DNA of 64,000 nucleotides from contig NZ_CP017006.1 of the NCBI RefSeq assembly GCF_001719125.1, forward strand, positions 744,001 through 808,000. The letters are read 5' to 3'. Both the position numbers and the translations under genes were made by a program. Positions 7,511-16,606 of the stretch are shown one piece after another; within the stretch, counting starts at the first letter, position 1; each line of letters opens with the position of its first letter. The notes under the pieces are model-generated. The model saw only the letters and a list, made by a program, of their open reading frames with translations, was not told the DNA's origin and did no database searches. Source of the stretch: Sulfolobus sp. A20 (GTDB taxonomy: Archaea; Thermoproteota; Thermoprotei_A; Sulfolobales; Sulfolobaceae).

Positions 7511-10213
7511 ATGAAAGCAAGTGCTGATGAATATAGATTAAGTTTCTTTTTAAATAATGGATATCAAAGAAAAATTTGTAAAAATTGTCAGACTCCTTTT
7601 TGGACTAAAGATGAGAAGAGAGAAGTCTGTGCAGATATACCTTGTACTGACTATTACTTCTTCGATATACAAATCAAAAGTAATCCGTTAACCGTAAGAG
7701 AAGCAAGAGAGAAATTCTTATCTTTCTTTGAAAAGAGAGGGCACACTAGAATTCCTCCTAAGCCAGTCTTAGCTAGATGGAGAGAAGATTTGTACTTAAC
7801 TATAGCCAGTATAGTCGATTTCCAGCCACATGTAACTAGCGGATTAGTTCCACCACCAGCTAATCCTCTAGTGATATCTCAACCAGCCATAAGGCTTGAA
7901 GATATTGACAACGTAGGAGTAACTTTTGGAAGACATTTAACAACATTTGAAATGGCAGCTCATCATGCATTTAATTACCCAGATAAATACATTTATTGGA
8001 AAGACGAAACTACTGAGTATGCTAAGGAGTTTTTCACTGAGGAAATAGGAATCCCAGAGAGCCAGCTTAATTTTAAGGAATCTTGGTGGGAGGGAGGAGG
8101 AAACGCAGGACCGTGTTTAGAAGTAACAGTTGGAGGGTTAGAACTAGCAACCTTAGTGTTTATGCAATACAAGATTGAAGAAAATGGAAACTATACACCT
8201 CTGAAATTAAAGATTGTTGATACCGGTTATGGAGTGGAAAGGATAGCTTGGATAACACAAAAGACTCCTACGGCATTCCACGCAATCTATGGTGACCTAG
8301 TTTATAAGTTTTTTAACAAAATTGGAGTCCCTTACGTAGATGATCAATTGCTTACTATATCCTCAAGGTTCGCTGGGCGTATAGATCCTGACAATCCAGA
8401 TACTATAAAGACTCACAGAGAACTTGTAAGTAAAGAATTAAATGTAGATATTAAAAGAATTGACGAGGAGCTAACAAGGGCAGCAAGGGTTTTCCAGGTG
8501 CTCGATCACACTAAAACCATAATGATGATGCTAGCTGATGGTCTAGTTCCCTCTAATTCCGGTGAAGGTTATCTGGGAAGGCTGGTGATACGGAGGGCTC
8601 TAAGAGTATTAAAATTACTTGGATCTGATGTTAGACTTTATGAACTAGTAAAGGAGCAATTAGATTTCTGGAAAGAGGACTTTCCGCAAGTGTGGAAAAA
8701 TAAAGATTATATTTTAGACGTCATTGAATTAGAGCAACAAAAGTTTGAGAACGTAGTAAGTAAAATACCTTCAATAGTTTCGAGTATATCTAAAAAGAAG
8801 GAAGTAAACACTGAAGATCTGATAGAAATATACGACTCCAATGGAATTCCTCCTGATTTAGTAAGTGAAGAGTTGAAAAAAAGAGGAATTAAAGTAGATA
8901 TACCTCATAACTTTTATGGGTTAGTAGCAAAAAGACACCAGACCTCATCCATTAAAGAAAAAGAAAGGCAAAAATTGCCTAAGGAAGTGATGGAAATATT
9001 CTCCAAGGTTCCATCAACTGAAAAGTTGTATTACAAGGATCAATATATGAGGTCTTTTGAGGCTAAAGTAATACAGGTGTTTAAAAATTATATTGTCTTG
9101 GACAGAACAGCGTTCTACCCAGAAGGTGGTGGACAATTAGGAGATACTGGAGTAATATATGATATAAACAATAACGAAAATTACAAGGTTATTGACACGC
9201 AAAAAGTTGGTGAAGTGGTAGTTCACGTATTAGATAAAGAACCTAAAATTAAGGCTGGTGATATTGTAAAAGGTGAAATTGATTGGGAGAGGAGATACAG
9301 ATTAATGAGACATCACACAGCTACTCACATAATTCTAGCTTCTGCCAAAAGAGTTCTAGGGGATCATGTTTGGCAAGCTGGTGCTGAGAAAACACCAGAA
9401 AAAGGAAGACTTGACATAACTCACCATAAGCCATTAACAGAAGAGGAAATCAAGCTCATAGAAGATTATGCAAATAAAGTTATTGCTGATAGGAGACCAG
9501 TAAGACCAATAGAGATAAATAGAATAGAAGCTGAAATGAAGTATGGCGTTTCGATTTATGAAGGAGGGGTTCCAAATTCGGCGATAATAAGATTATTAGA
9601 GATAAAGGATTGGGACATTGAAAGTTGCGGAGGTACACATGTTAGTAATACCAGCGAAATAGGTTCTGTGAAAATAATTAACGTTGAAAAAATTCAAGAT
9701 GGTGTCATAAGATTGGAATATGTGGCGGGAAGTGCATTAGTAGATTATACTAGAGAGTTAGAGAAAAAGATTGACGAAATCTCGAAAATAATTAACGTTG
9801 ACTCTTCGCAAGTAGCCTCTAGATTAAAAAGAATATTAGACGAAAAGAACAACGTTGAGGAATTATTATCTCATTATAGAAAAATATACGAAAATCTTAT
9901 AATAAGTACAATAAAGCCGTACGAGATTAACGGAATAAAAATATACGTTTTAGAAGGGCTAGAAGATGAGGAGGAGATAAAGGAGATAACGCGAAAGATA
10001 ACATATTCTCAAAATAATATTGTTGTAAGCATTACTGATAATAAATTACAAATAGGTACTTCGAAAAATATTGACGTGAGTAAAATAGTAGAAGAATTTA
10101 GAAAAATTGGCGGAAGAGGTGGGGGTAAAGGTACTTTTGCCAACATATTATTGGATCAGCGTAGAAGTAAGGAACAAATAATTGAAATTATTAAAAGAGG
10201 GATATTAGTGTAA
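7511..10213 (+). CDS. alaS: Alanyl-tRNA synthetase
   Basis: Charges tRNA-Ala and hydrolyses mischarged Ser/Gly-tRNA-Ala. The 900-residue archaeal form starts with a small Cys-containing domain ([19 protein letters not shown], about residues 23-41), followed by the class II catalytic core ([18 protein letters not shown] at about 65 onward; [13 protein letters not shown] motif 2 region; [15 protein letters not shown]). The editing domain has HHTATH near residue 600 and SCGGTH near 707 as zinc ligands. The C terminus is a short C-Ala domain ending after [13 protein letters not shown]. Full length. The next gene starts 4 nt downstream. Confidence 0.96.
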   Translation: MKASADEYRLSFFLNNGYQRKICKNCQTPFWTKDEKREVCADIPCTDYYFFDIQIKSNPLTVREAREKFLSFFEKRGHTRIPPKPVLARWREDLYLTIASIVDFQPHVTSGLVPPPANPLVISQPAIRLEDIDNVGVTFGRHLTTFEMAAHHAFNYPDKYIYWKDETTEYAKEFFTEEIGIPESQLNFKESWWEGGGNAGPCLEVTVGGLELATLVFMQYKIEENGNYTPLKLKIVDTGYGVERIAWITQKTPTAFHAIYGDLVYKFFNKIGVPYVDDQLLTISSRFAGRIDPDNPDTIKTHRELVSKELNVDIKRIDEELTRAARVFQVLDHTKTIMMMLADGLVPSNSGEGYLGRLVIRRALRVLKLLGSDVRLYELVKEQLDFWKEDFPQVWKNKDYILDVIELEQQKFENVVSKIPSIVSSISKKKEVNTEDLIEIYDSNGIPPDLVSEELKKRGIKVDIPHNFYGLVAKRHQTSSIKEKERQKLPKEVMEIFSKVPSTEKLYYKDQYMRSFEAKVIQVFKNYIVLDRTAFYPEGGGQLGDTGVIYDINNNENYKVIDTQKVGEVVVHVLDKEPKIKAGDIVKGEIDWERRYRLMRHHTATHIILASAKRVLGDHVWQAGAEKTPEKGRLDITHHKPLTEEEIKLIEDYANKVIADRRPVRPIEINRIEAEMKYGVSIYEGGVPNSAIIRLLEIKDWDIESCGGTHVSNTSEIGSVKIINVEKIQDGVIRLEYVAGSALVDYTRELEKKIDEISKIINVDSSQVASRLKRILDEKNNVEELLSHYRKIYENLIISTIKPYEINGIKIYVLEGLEDEEEIKEITRKITYSQNNIVVSITDNKLQIGTSKNIDVSKIVEEFRKIGGRGGGKGTFANILLDQRRSKEQIIEIIKRGILV

Positions 10214-10217
10214 ATTA

Positions 10218-10829
10218 ATGAATATTACCAGAAATATAAAGGATGCTTACATCGATTATAAATATTTTTTAAATAGGGGCTATTCTAGAAAGATAGCACT
10301 AGATGCCATCAGTGCCAGATATAATTTAAGTAGATTAGAAAGACTTTTGCTTTATAGATGTGTACATTCTGATTCAGAGATAACTAATGTTAAGTCTAAG
10401 ATAATTGAAACTAATAAGGAACTAGTAATAGATGGTTATAACGTAGCATTAACGTTAATAGCTGGAATGAAAGGAGAGGAAATTTATGAGTGTGACGATG
10501 GTTTCTTTAGAGACTTAGGACTTGGTAAACATAAAAATAGTGAAATGTTATCTGATGTTCTGGTATTGGTGGTTGAATATTGTGAGAAATTAAAAATCAG
10601 ATGTGAAGTTATTTTGGATAAACAAATAAGTAAAAGTGGAGAGATATCTTCAGAGTTGAGGAAAAGGGGGATAATCGCTAAAACTGTAGATAAAGCTGAT
10701 AAAGAAGTAATTATATCAAAGAAACCAGTATATAGCAATGACTTCGTAATCCTTTACAATTCTCATATGATATCTACAGTTTTAAATGATCTTTTTCAAG
10801 ATTACAAAATCGTAAAGTTAAATTGGTGA
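10218..10829 (+). CDS. DUF434/DUF5616-like protein, possible nuclease fold
   Basis: A 203-residue protein of a family widespread in archaea with no established function. The first 60 residues form a helical DUF434-like part (DAYIDYKYFLNRGYSRKIALDAISARY in pieces). The rest has a strand ELVIDGYNVALTLIAGM at about residues 75-91, reminiscent of the NYN/PIN-type nuclease motif DGYN, then LLSDVLVLVVEYCEKL and CEVILDKQISKSGE. That resemblance is my inference. It follows alaS after 4 nt, so the two are co-transcribed, suggesting a link to tRNA or translation. Start ATG 10218. Confidence 0.7.
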   Translation: MNITRNIKDAYIDYKYFLNRGYSRKIALDAISARYNLSRLERLLLYRCVHSDSEITNVKSKIIETNKELVIDGYNVALTLIAGMKGEEIYECDDGFFRDLGLGKHKNSEMLSDVLVLVVEYCEKLKIRCEVILDKQISKSGEISSELRKRGIIAKTVDKADKEVIISKKPVYSNDFVILYNSHMISTVLNDLFQDYKIVKLNW

Positions 10830-10890
10830 AGAGCAGTTATCTACTAAAAAATAATTAGATGTCTCTAAGAGCTAGTATTATTATCAGTAC

Positions 10891-10928
10891 CTGACTTCCT
10901 CCCTGCTATAAATGGCGAGGCTTTCCTT
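10891..10928 (-). mobile_element. Decayed IS200/IS605 right-end hairpin (omega-RNA-like 3' end)
   Basis: Read on the minus strand, this stretch ends AGCCTCGCCATTTATAGCAG and then GGAGGAAGTCAG. Over 30 nt it matches the 3' end of the element at 12549-12707 with two G-to-A differences, and both break pairs in the terminal stem CCTCGCC/GGCGGGG. Ends of this type close TnpB-family transposons and their guide RNAs. No tnpB or left end is seen nearby, so it is best read as a decayed relic. Confidence 0.6.
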
Positions 10929-10989
10929 AACCTTATAAGACATAAATTATTAGCTAGTATCTTACTTCACTTGAGGAGGATGAAAGAAA

Positions 10990-10998
10990 AATTTTAAT
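10990..10998 (+). promoter_or_regulatory. TATA box of tRNA-Arg(CCT)
   Basis: ATTTTTAAT-like sequence (AAATTTTAA) about 28 nt before the first tRNA base at 11022, the normal spacing for a Sulfolobus tRNA promoter. Confidence 0.55.
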
Positions 10999-11020
10999 GG
11001 AGTTTTCCATATAGTTATAT

Positions 11021-11111
<91 letters not shown>

Positions 11112-11399
11112 CGCATAAATTGTTATGTATCAATCTAATTTTTATCAAAAGTTTACTATTTATTGAACTACGATCTTTTCTGTTAATTACACGCATTTTG
11201 ATATTACGCTGTAACTAAGATTTTCCTTATTTCTGAAAATTTATTTGTAACATATTCAATAAGATCCACATATAGCAATCGTTAATTACTATCTTATCGA
11301 AAAGTTCTTTGAATTATAGATTAGGTAATTTTTAAGCAGTATAAGTAGGCATTGAGCTTAAGTTTAAATCCTAATAGAAAAGAATAAACTTGATTAGAA

Positions 11400-12443
11400 A
11401 TGTTAGGTACAAAAATATCGTTGAAGTACAGCGTGCTAATACCTATTCTAGGGTTTACTCTATCCTCTTACTCTATGGTTAATTTTGTATTTTATTCACA
11501 GTACATCGACTATAGTAAAGTAGTAGACTTCATCCTAATAGGGGCACCTTTTATAGGAAGAGCTCTAACACCAATTACGTATGGAATACTTGTATCGAGA
11601 GTAGGAATAAGCAGAATCCTTTATAGCTCATTGGGCAGTATGGGACTGATTGACTTATTCGAATATTATACTTATGACTTTGATACACTTTTAGTTCTTA
11701 GAATAATAATCGGTATATTATTTGGATTATCAACTTCAGCATCAGTTGAGTTAGCTACAGAGAGTAAGAGCAATATCATAGTAGGAATGACAATGGGAGG
11801 ATGGGCATTGGGCTGGGTTCTGGCAGCTACAACAGCGTTCATATTGGAACAGAGAATGTTGTTAGCAAGTGTAGTATTGATAGTAATAGCATTACCATTA
11901 TTACTAAAATCCAGCAATCTTCAAACATTTATAGGAGGCAACAAAATGAATTTGGCATTCTCGGCTGAGGCTTTGTTAATATTTTTACTAGGTTTCGAAC
12001 CAGCATATATATTACAAGTAGTTCCTTCATTACTAGGTGATGGGCTATCAATACAAATATCACTAATCGCTTATCTAATCTCATTTGCATTTTATATCTT
12101 ATTTTCTATCTTAAAAGATAAAATAAAGACTCTAATAATATCGTCATTGATCGTGGGAATATTGGGATTTCTATCATTCTTCCTCTTAATACCATGGATT
12201 TTTATACCTTTTACAGCCTTAGGTCTAGGAACTAATGCGATATTACCTATAATAGCTAAAATGACGGGTATAGAACCTAGGAGAATAGGGCCTAGTATGA
12301 ACTTAGCTTCGCTTAGTGGATTTATAATACCAGTAGGAGTAGAATTGGGTAATGTTCTTTATAACTCAGCTGTATTAACTCTGATTACCAGCATAATGCT
12401 TGTTACTTTTGTATATCTTAGAACTAGAGCCTCCCGTTACTAG
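11400..12443 (+). CDS. Major facilitator superfamily-like membrane transporter
   Basis: A 347-residue integral membrane protein with about ten to eleven predicted helices. The layout suggests an MFS permease: the loop between helices 2 and 3 carries GILVSRVGISR, a degenerate form of the MFS GxxxDRxGRR motif, and a Gly-rich helix (GMTMGGWALGWVLAATTAFIL) follows as in helix 5. It is shorter than typical MFS proteins (about 400). The substrate cannot be read. ATG 11400 is preceded by a TATA-like GTTTAAAT at about 11363-11370. It stands alone between a tRNA gene and a transposon relic, an accessory-like position. Confidence 0.7.
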   Translation: MLGTKISLKYSVLIPILGFTLSSYSMVNFVFYSQYIDYSKVVDFILIGAPFIGRALTPITYGILVSRVGISRILYSSLGSMGLIDLFEYYTYDFDTLLVLRIIIGILFGLSTSASVELATESKSNIIVGMTMGGWALGWVLAATTAFILEQRMLLASVVLIVIALPLLLKSSNLQTFIGGNKMNLAFSAEALLIFLLGFEPAYILQVVPSLLGDGLSIQISLIAYLISFAFYILFSILKDKIKTLIISSLIVGILGFLSFFLLIPWIFIPFTALGLGTNAILPIIAKMTGIEPRRIGPSMNLASLSGFIIPVGVELGNVLYNSAVLTLITSIMLVTFVYLRTRASRY

Positions 12444-12548
12444 TTTTTGCTATTAATAAACTTGAATATTTTAGGCTAAACTTCCTATTGATTATAGTTT
12501 TTAATTATTTGCAATAGGAATATAATTTTATAATTACTATTACAAAAT

Positions 12549-12707
12549 GACGAAAGCCCCACCATTCATGGCGGGATGGAAAAAGTTTCTTAAAAGTCAA
12601 TATTGTTGGGAGGGGTTCTCTAAGCCTCTCGACTGCCCCTCAAGTGAGAGATGTAAACACAAATCGATGAGGGGAACCCTCGCCATTTATGGCGGGGAGG
12701 AAGTCAG
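12549..12707 (+). mobile_element. Solitary IS200/IS605-type element remnant with omega-RNA-like structure
   Basis: A GC-rich island in AT-rich sequence. It starts with a hairpin-forming left part (CCCCACCATTCATGGCGGG, 12557-12575) and ends in a strongly structured right part. I can fold GGGTTC (12613-12618) with GAACCC (12674-12679), CTCTC (12626-12630) with GAGAG (12646-12650), the loop CCCCTCA (12636-12642) with TGAGGGG (12668-12674) as a pseudoknot, and a terminal hairpin CCTCGCC/GGCGGGG, followed by AGGAAGTCAG at 12698-12707. This is the architecture of the TnpB guide RNA encoded at the right end of IS605-group elements, with the guide beginning at 12708. No tnpA or tnpB is present, so it is a non-autonomous or deleted copy. 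Confidence 0.65.
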
Positions 12708-12794
12708 ATGTTGAAAACTATATTTGCTCAAAACGCATGATTTAGCACTTCTTTTTGCTCCATAAAAGGTTATAACCTAAATTTGGGTAAAAGC

Positions 12795-12802
12795 TTTTTA
12801 TA
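12795..12802 (+). promoter_or_regulatory. TATA box of the 12831 surface-protein gene
   Basis: TTTTTATA lies about 32 nt before ATG 12831, within AAAAGCTTTTTATAGC. Transcription would begin some 5 nt before the ATG; there is no ribosome binding site, so this is a near-leaderless strong promoter as expected for an abundant cell-envelope protein. Inferred from sequence. Confidence 0.55.
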
Positions 12803-12830
12803 GCTGTTACTTGGTATGTCTTGATCTAAA

Positions 12831-15191
12831 ATGGCTGATATTAAAACTATAGGTTTTGCCATAGTAGCTATAATATTAGTCGTAATAGCCGCTGTAGGTT
12901 TTTATGAATATTCAGTAGCTAACTCGAAGTATTTAAGCCTTGAAAGTAATTATCAGTCTGTACAAAGCCAATACATGACATTACAAGGCAATTACACTAA
13001 GCTAAATCAGACTTATGGACAATTAGCCTCTAAATACAGTGAACTTGAAGGATTGTATCAAACTATGTTAATGTATGCTAAGAATAATTATACCTTATAC
13101 AAGCAAGCGGAGTCAAACTATACTTATTATAAAATGTTATATCAACAAATGTTACAAGAAGTTAGTAAGTTAAACGTCACTGGCTATAGACCTGGGGCTG
13201 CCCTAGCTACAGTACTACAGTTTTACGATGGAATAGCAATAGAATCACCTTCCGATGTTTTGCCATATTTGGCTCCAAACTTCACAGCAATGATAATAGG
13301 GCAACCTTTTGCGGGAACGTATAATCTAAATACGTTTAACAGTACTTGGCTCTCTGATTTCTTTGGAACTTACGAAACAGTGTACTTCTACACTACAGCA
13401 TTACCTACAGTGACTCCAATTAATGGAAATGTCTACAATATAACTGACGTAGTACAGTACTTTGTAGCTCCCACCAGTGATCCAGTATATCTACAAGTTT
13501 TTAACGCAAGTAATACTATAATTGTTCAATTCATAAATGGAATGCCAGAAATAACAGAGTTGATGTGGAAAGGAAATGAGGTTTCTCCTTCAGCTGTGAT
13601 AGCAGGTTATCCTTCTCAACATTCACTACAAGCTAATCAAGTTTTAGAAGAGTTCTTATCACAAATTAACGCATTAGGTGCTGAGTTCCCAGCTAACACT
13701 ATAAGCCAGAGTTTTGCTCCTAATGCACAGTTAATATTAACTGGACAATTGCCACCAGTCTTTAAAGTAGGAACATATAATGGTACTTCAAACATACAAA
13801 AGGTATTTAGAACATGGGATAACTACTTCATATTTGCCCTAACTTACGTTCAAAATCTATTACCGAATGGCACAGCAGTACCTCCTACCGTTGAGGTCAT
13901 GCTAACGCCTTCAGGTGCTAATGCTGAAGTTATAGCAAATGATACTGTATTCTTCGGATTTGTCAATCAAGGTGAACCAAACTTCCCAATGATATATGAT
14001 TTGCACGTTGACATTAATGCATATTTTAGTTACAATACTACCACCGCGTCTTGGCAGATAACTAAGGAAGTATGGAATGTAACTCAAGTAAATGCATTGT
14101 CTGATACTATTTACTATAACCTAAACCAACCCATAATGAAAGTAAGTGGAGAGCAGACAGTAATGGTAAACGCTACTAGTGGCCAAGGATATGCATTACA
14201 AGTAGGTAATATGATGGTAATTGTTAAACCTCACACATATGCTGAACTAGCTAACGGAACATTATTACCAGTATATAACTTCTCTTTAGTTACATTTAGT
14301 CTCGAAGCGATATATCCGCCAGCAGCTCAATACAACTTAACTCCTCTGTTTGCATTTGCCTTCGCAGTTAATGGACAAATAACACCGGCTATATCGTTAG
14401 TAACTAACGTTAATGGAAAAATAGTAGCACAAGCCCCAATAACTATGGTATGGGCGCCTGATACATGGACTTCTTGGACATGGTTTGGTGGGACTTTTAA
14501 TGGTACTGCTTATATTGGAGGGAGTTATAAGTTTGCTGATCACTGGCTATACGGAAATGGAGTAATGATTAATGTTCAATTCTTTAAGCCAGTTATATGG
14601 ATTTTCGAATCTTCAGAGACTCCAGTCGCTACGCCACCTAAACCAGTACAAGTTAGTGTCAGTCCAGCATATGGGTTAACCCCAGTAAATGTTTACAGCT
14701 ACGAAATCAATGGTACACAAGGTGGTGTAGCCTTTGCTGGAAACATGATAGTTGTAGTACAACCAAATACAAAGATAGTAACTCCGTCTGGTAACTTAAC
14801 TGTATTCAACTTCTCCGTAGTCTTCTATAATCCTGCTAATGCTGGAAATGCACCAAACGGACAAGCACCCATATTAGCATTTGCCTATGCAATTAATGGA
14901 AATGTGACATTTAGTTATTCATCAGTTAATTCTGTAACCGGACAAGCTAATCCATTTATAACGATAATACTTACTCCAAGCCAAGATGTGACTATGTGGA
15001 CATGGGGACCTAAGGGGTACTTATTTGAAGATCCTATAATAGTAGGTAATGGAGTAGTAATTAACCTAACATTCTTCAAGCCAGTACCATGGATACTGAC
15101 TGCACCAGTAACATCTTCGACCAGTACCTCAACAAGTATGAGTTCATCTTCGACTACATCAACTACATCTACGTACACATGGGGAGGATAA
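12831..15191 (+). CDS. Membrane-anchored, glycosylatable surface protein with duplicated domains
   Basis: I do not recognise a named family. The 786-residue protein has an N-terminal membrane helix (about residues 7-25), a coiled coil rich in Tyr, Asn and Gln (about 27-110), two regions of similar pattern (about 120-250 and 263-420) that resemble NTF2/SnoaL-like folds by strand order, then two clearly homologous domains of about 165 residues (about 433-600 and 604-756). Both of the latter contain FAFAVNG or FAYAING, an MVWAPD/TMWTWG Trp segment, GNGVMINVQFFKPV or GNGVVINLTFFKPV, and end in P-W-I. A Ser/Thr-rich tail (about 757-786) closes it. There are many N-x-S/T sequons and no Cys, as expected for an acid-exposed envelope protein. 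A T-rich terminator follows. Confidence 0.75.
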   Translation: MADIKTIGFAIVAIILVVIAAVGFYEYSVANSKYLSLESNYQSVQSQYMTLQGNYTKLNQTYGQLASKYSELEGLYQTMLMYAKNNYTLYKQAESNYTYYKMLYQQMLQEVSKLNVTGYRPGAALATVLQFYDGIAIESPSDVLPYLAPNFTAMIIGQPFAGTYNLNTFNSTWLSDFFGTYETVYFYTTALPTVTPINGNVYNITDVVQYFVAPTSDPVYLQVFNASNTIIVQFINGMPEITELMWKGNEVSPSAVIAGYPSQHSLQANQVLEEFLSQINALGAEFPANTISQSFAPNAQLILTGQLPPVFKVGTYNGTSNIQKVFRTWDNYFIFALTYVQNLLPNGTAVPPTVEVMLTPSGANAEVIANDTVFFGFVNQGEPNFPMIYDLHVDINAYFSYNTTTASWQITKEVWNVTQVNALSDTIYYNLNQPIMKVSGEQTVMVNATSGQGYALQVGNMMVIVKPHTYAELANGTLLPVYNFSLVTFSLEAIYPPAAQYNLTPLFAFAFAVNGQITPAISLVTNVNGKIVAQAPITMVWAPDTWTSWTWFGGTFNGTAYIGGSYKFADHWLYGNGVMINVQFFKPVIWIFESSETPVATPPKPVQVSVSPAYGLTPVNVYSYEINGTQGGVAFAGNMIVVVQPNTKIVTPSGNLTVFNFSVVFYNPANAGNAPNGQAPILAFAYAINGNVTFSYSSVNSVTGQANPFITIILTPSQDVTMWTWGPKGYLFEDPIIVGNGVVINLTFFKPVPWILTAPVTSSTSTSTSMSSSSTTSTTSTYTWGG

Positions 15192-15212
15192 ATTATAGTT
15201 TAAGGAGTTAAT

Positions 15213-15224
15213 CTTTTTTTCTTT
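15213..15224 (+). terminator. T-rich terminator after the surface-protein gene
   Basis: CTTTTTTTCTTT lies about 20 nt after the stop at 15191, a typical Sulfolobales poly-T termination site. The next genes (SWIM protein and thiI) start shortly after it. Confidence 0.55.
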
Positions 15225-15247
15225 CTATTGTATGCTATAGTTATTGT

Positions 15248-15439
15248 ATGATTAAGATTACCTCTGTTAATGGGAATATTATAGAGGGATTAGTACCAGC
15301 AAGATGCGCATTAGGATACTATCACGTAAAAGTTAGGATAAGTGGTTATAAGATAGAGAGTTCAGAATGTGAATGCGGAGAAAAAATATGTAAACATGCA
15401 ATTCAACTCTTTTTACATTATCAGAGGACGAGAAAATGA
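15248..15439 (+). CDS. Small SWIM-type zinc finger protein
   Basis: A 63-residue protein consisting almost only of a SWIM zinc-binding motif: C41-x-C43-x4-C48-x-H50 in the segment CECGEKICKH, preceded by three short strands and followed by a helix (AIQLFLHYQRTRK). SWIM domains bind nucleic acids or proteins in larger enzymes; free-standing ones are little studied. The stop overlaps the thiI start (ATGA, 15436-15439), so translation of the two is coupled, suggesting a role with tRNA thiolation. Function unproven. Confidence 0.75.
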   Translation: MIKITSVNGNIIEGLVPARCALGYYHVKVRISGYKIESSECECGEKICKHAIQLFLHYQRTRK

Positions 15440-16551
15440 CAATAATAATGATCAGACCTTCCGGTGAAATAGCTTTAAAGTCTCCAAGAACTAGAAAAAA
15501 CTTTGAATATACTTTAGTTAATAACATAAAAAATAGTTTAAAAGTAGAGAAGATTTGGATAAGCCAAGGCCTAATATATTTAGAGACTAACTCTGATTAT
15601 ATAGATACTCTTAGTAAAATGTTCGGTGTAGCATATTTCTCGCCAATTATAATTTATGACTTTAGTGATTTGCATGATATAGTTAATAAAGCTGAAGAAG
15701 TTTTCTCTGAGGTAGTAAAAGATAAGACTTTTGCAGTACGCGTTAAAAGAATAGGTAAACATAATTTTTCAAGCTTAGATGCTCAAAGAGAGATTGGATC
15801 AAGATTATACAGATACAGTAGGGGCGTGAATTTAGAAAATCCAGAGGTAGAAGTGTTTTTAGACATAAGGAATAACAAGGCTTACCTCTATTATAAAAAA
15901 TATAAGGGTCCTAGAGGTCTCCCTGTAGGAATAGCAGGTAAGACTATAGTATTGTTTTCTGGTGGAATAGATTCACCAGTAGCGACATGGATGATAATGA
16001 AGAGGGGAGCATTACCAGTTATCCTTAACTTTAATTTAGGTGGAGAGATTCACAAAAGAGTAGTGAATGAAGAACTAAGTGTATTAAAGAGTTGGAGTGG
16101 TGGGCACAAATTAAAAGTATATATGGTTAAAGGTATGGAAGTCATGATTAAAATAGCTAAATTAGAGAATAGAAAATACAACGTAGTATTACTTAAGAGA
16201 ATCATGTATAGGACTGCAGAAAGGCTAGCTGAGAAATTTAATGCACATTCCATCACGACTGGAGAATCACTATCTCAAGTTTCATCACAAACAATGAAAA
16301 ATCTATACGTTACAGAATACGGAATTAACATGCCAATATTTAGACCATTAATTGGTTTTGATAAGGAGGATATAATAGATCTAGCCAGAAAGATAGGAAC
16401 TTATGAGTTCTCGATTAAACTTCCAGAATATTGTGCAATATCTAGTAAGTCATCTACATCAGTTGATTTGAAAAATATTCTTGAGCTGGAGGAAAAAATT
16501 AATATAGATTATGACATTCTAATAGATAGTGCAGAAGTAATTGAAATATAG
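15436..16551 (+). CDS. thiI: ThiI-type tRNA 4-thiouridine synthetase
   Basis: Adenylates U8 of tRNA and inserts sulfur; in bacteria it also serves thiazole synthesis. The 371-residue protein has an N-terminal ferredoxin-like/THUMP region (about residues 1-165, with FAVRVKRIGKHNFSSLD and LDIRNNKAYLYYKKYKGPRG), then the PP-loop ATPase with VLFSGGIDSPVATWMIMKRG at about residues 172-191 and ITTGESLSQVSSQT. There is no C-terminal rhodanese domain, as in other archaeal ThiI, so the sulfur must come from another carrier. Cys at YCAI near residue 334 is a candidate catalytic Cys. The gene is coupled to the SWIM protein upstream. Confidence 0.92.
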   Translation: MTIIMIRPSGEIALKSPRTRKNFEYTLVNNIKNSLKVEKIWISQGLIYLETNSDYIDTLSKMFGVAYFSPIIIYDFSDLHDIVNKAEEVFSEVVKDKTFAVRVKRIGKHNFSSLDAQREIGSRLYRYSRGVNLENPEVEVFLDIRNNKAYLYYKKYKGPRGLPVGIAGKTIVLFSGGIDSPVATWMIMKRGALPVILNFNLGGEIHKRVVNEELSVLKSWSGGHKLKVYMVKGMEVMIKIAKLENRKYNVVLLKRIMYRTAERLAEKFNAHSITTGESLSQVSSQTMKNLYVTEYGINMPIFRPLIGFDKEDIIDLARKIGTYEFSIKLPEYCAISSKSSTSVDLKNILELEEKINIDYDILIDSAEVIEI

Positions 16552-16606
16552 ATCAGTACTCACACGCGCACATCACTGCTCAGTCCGGGGTTCACACATC
16601 ATTACT

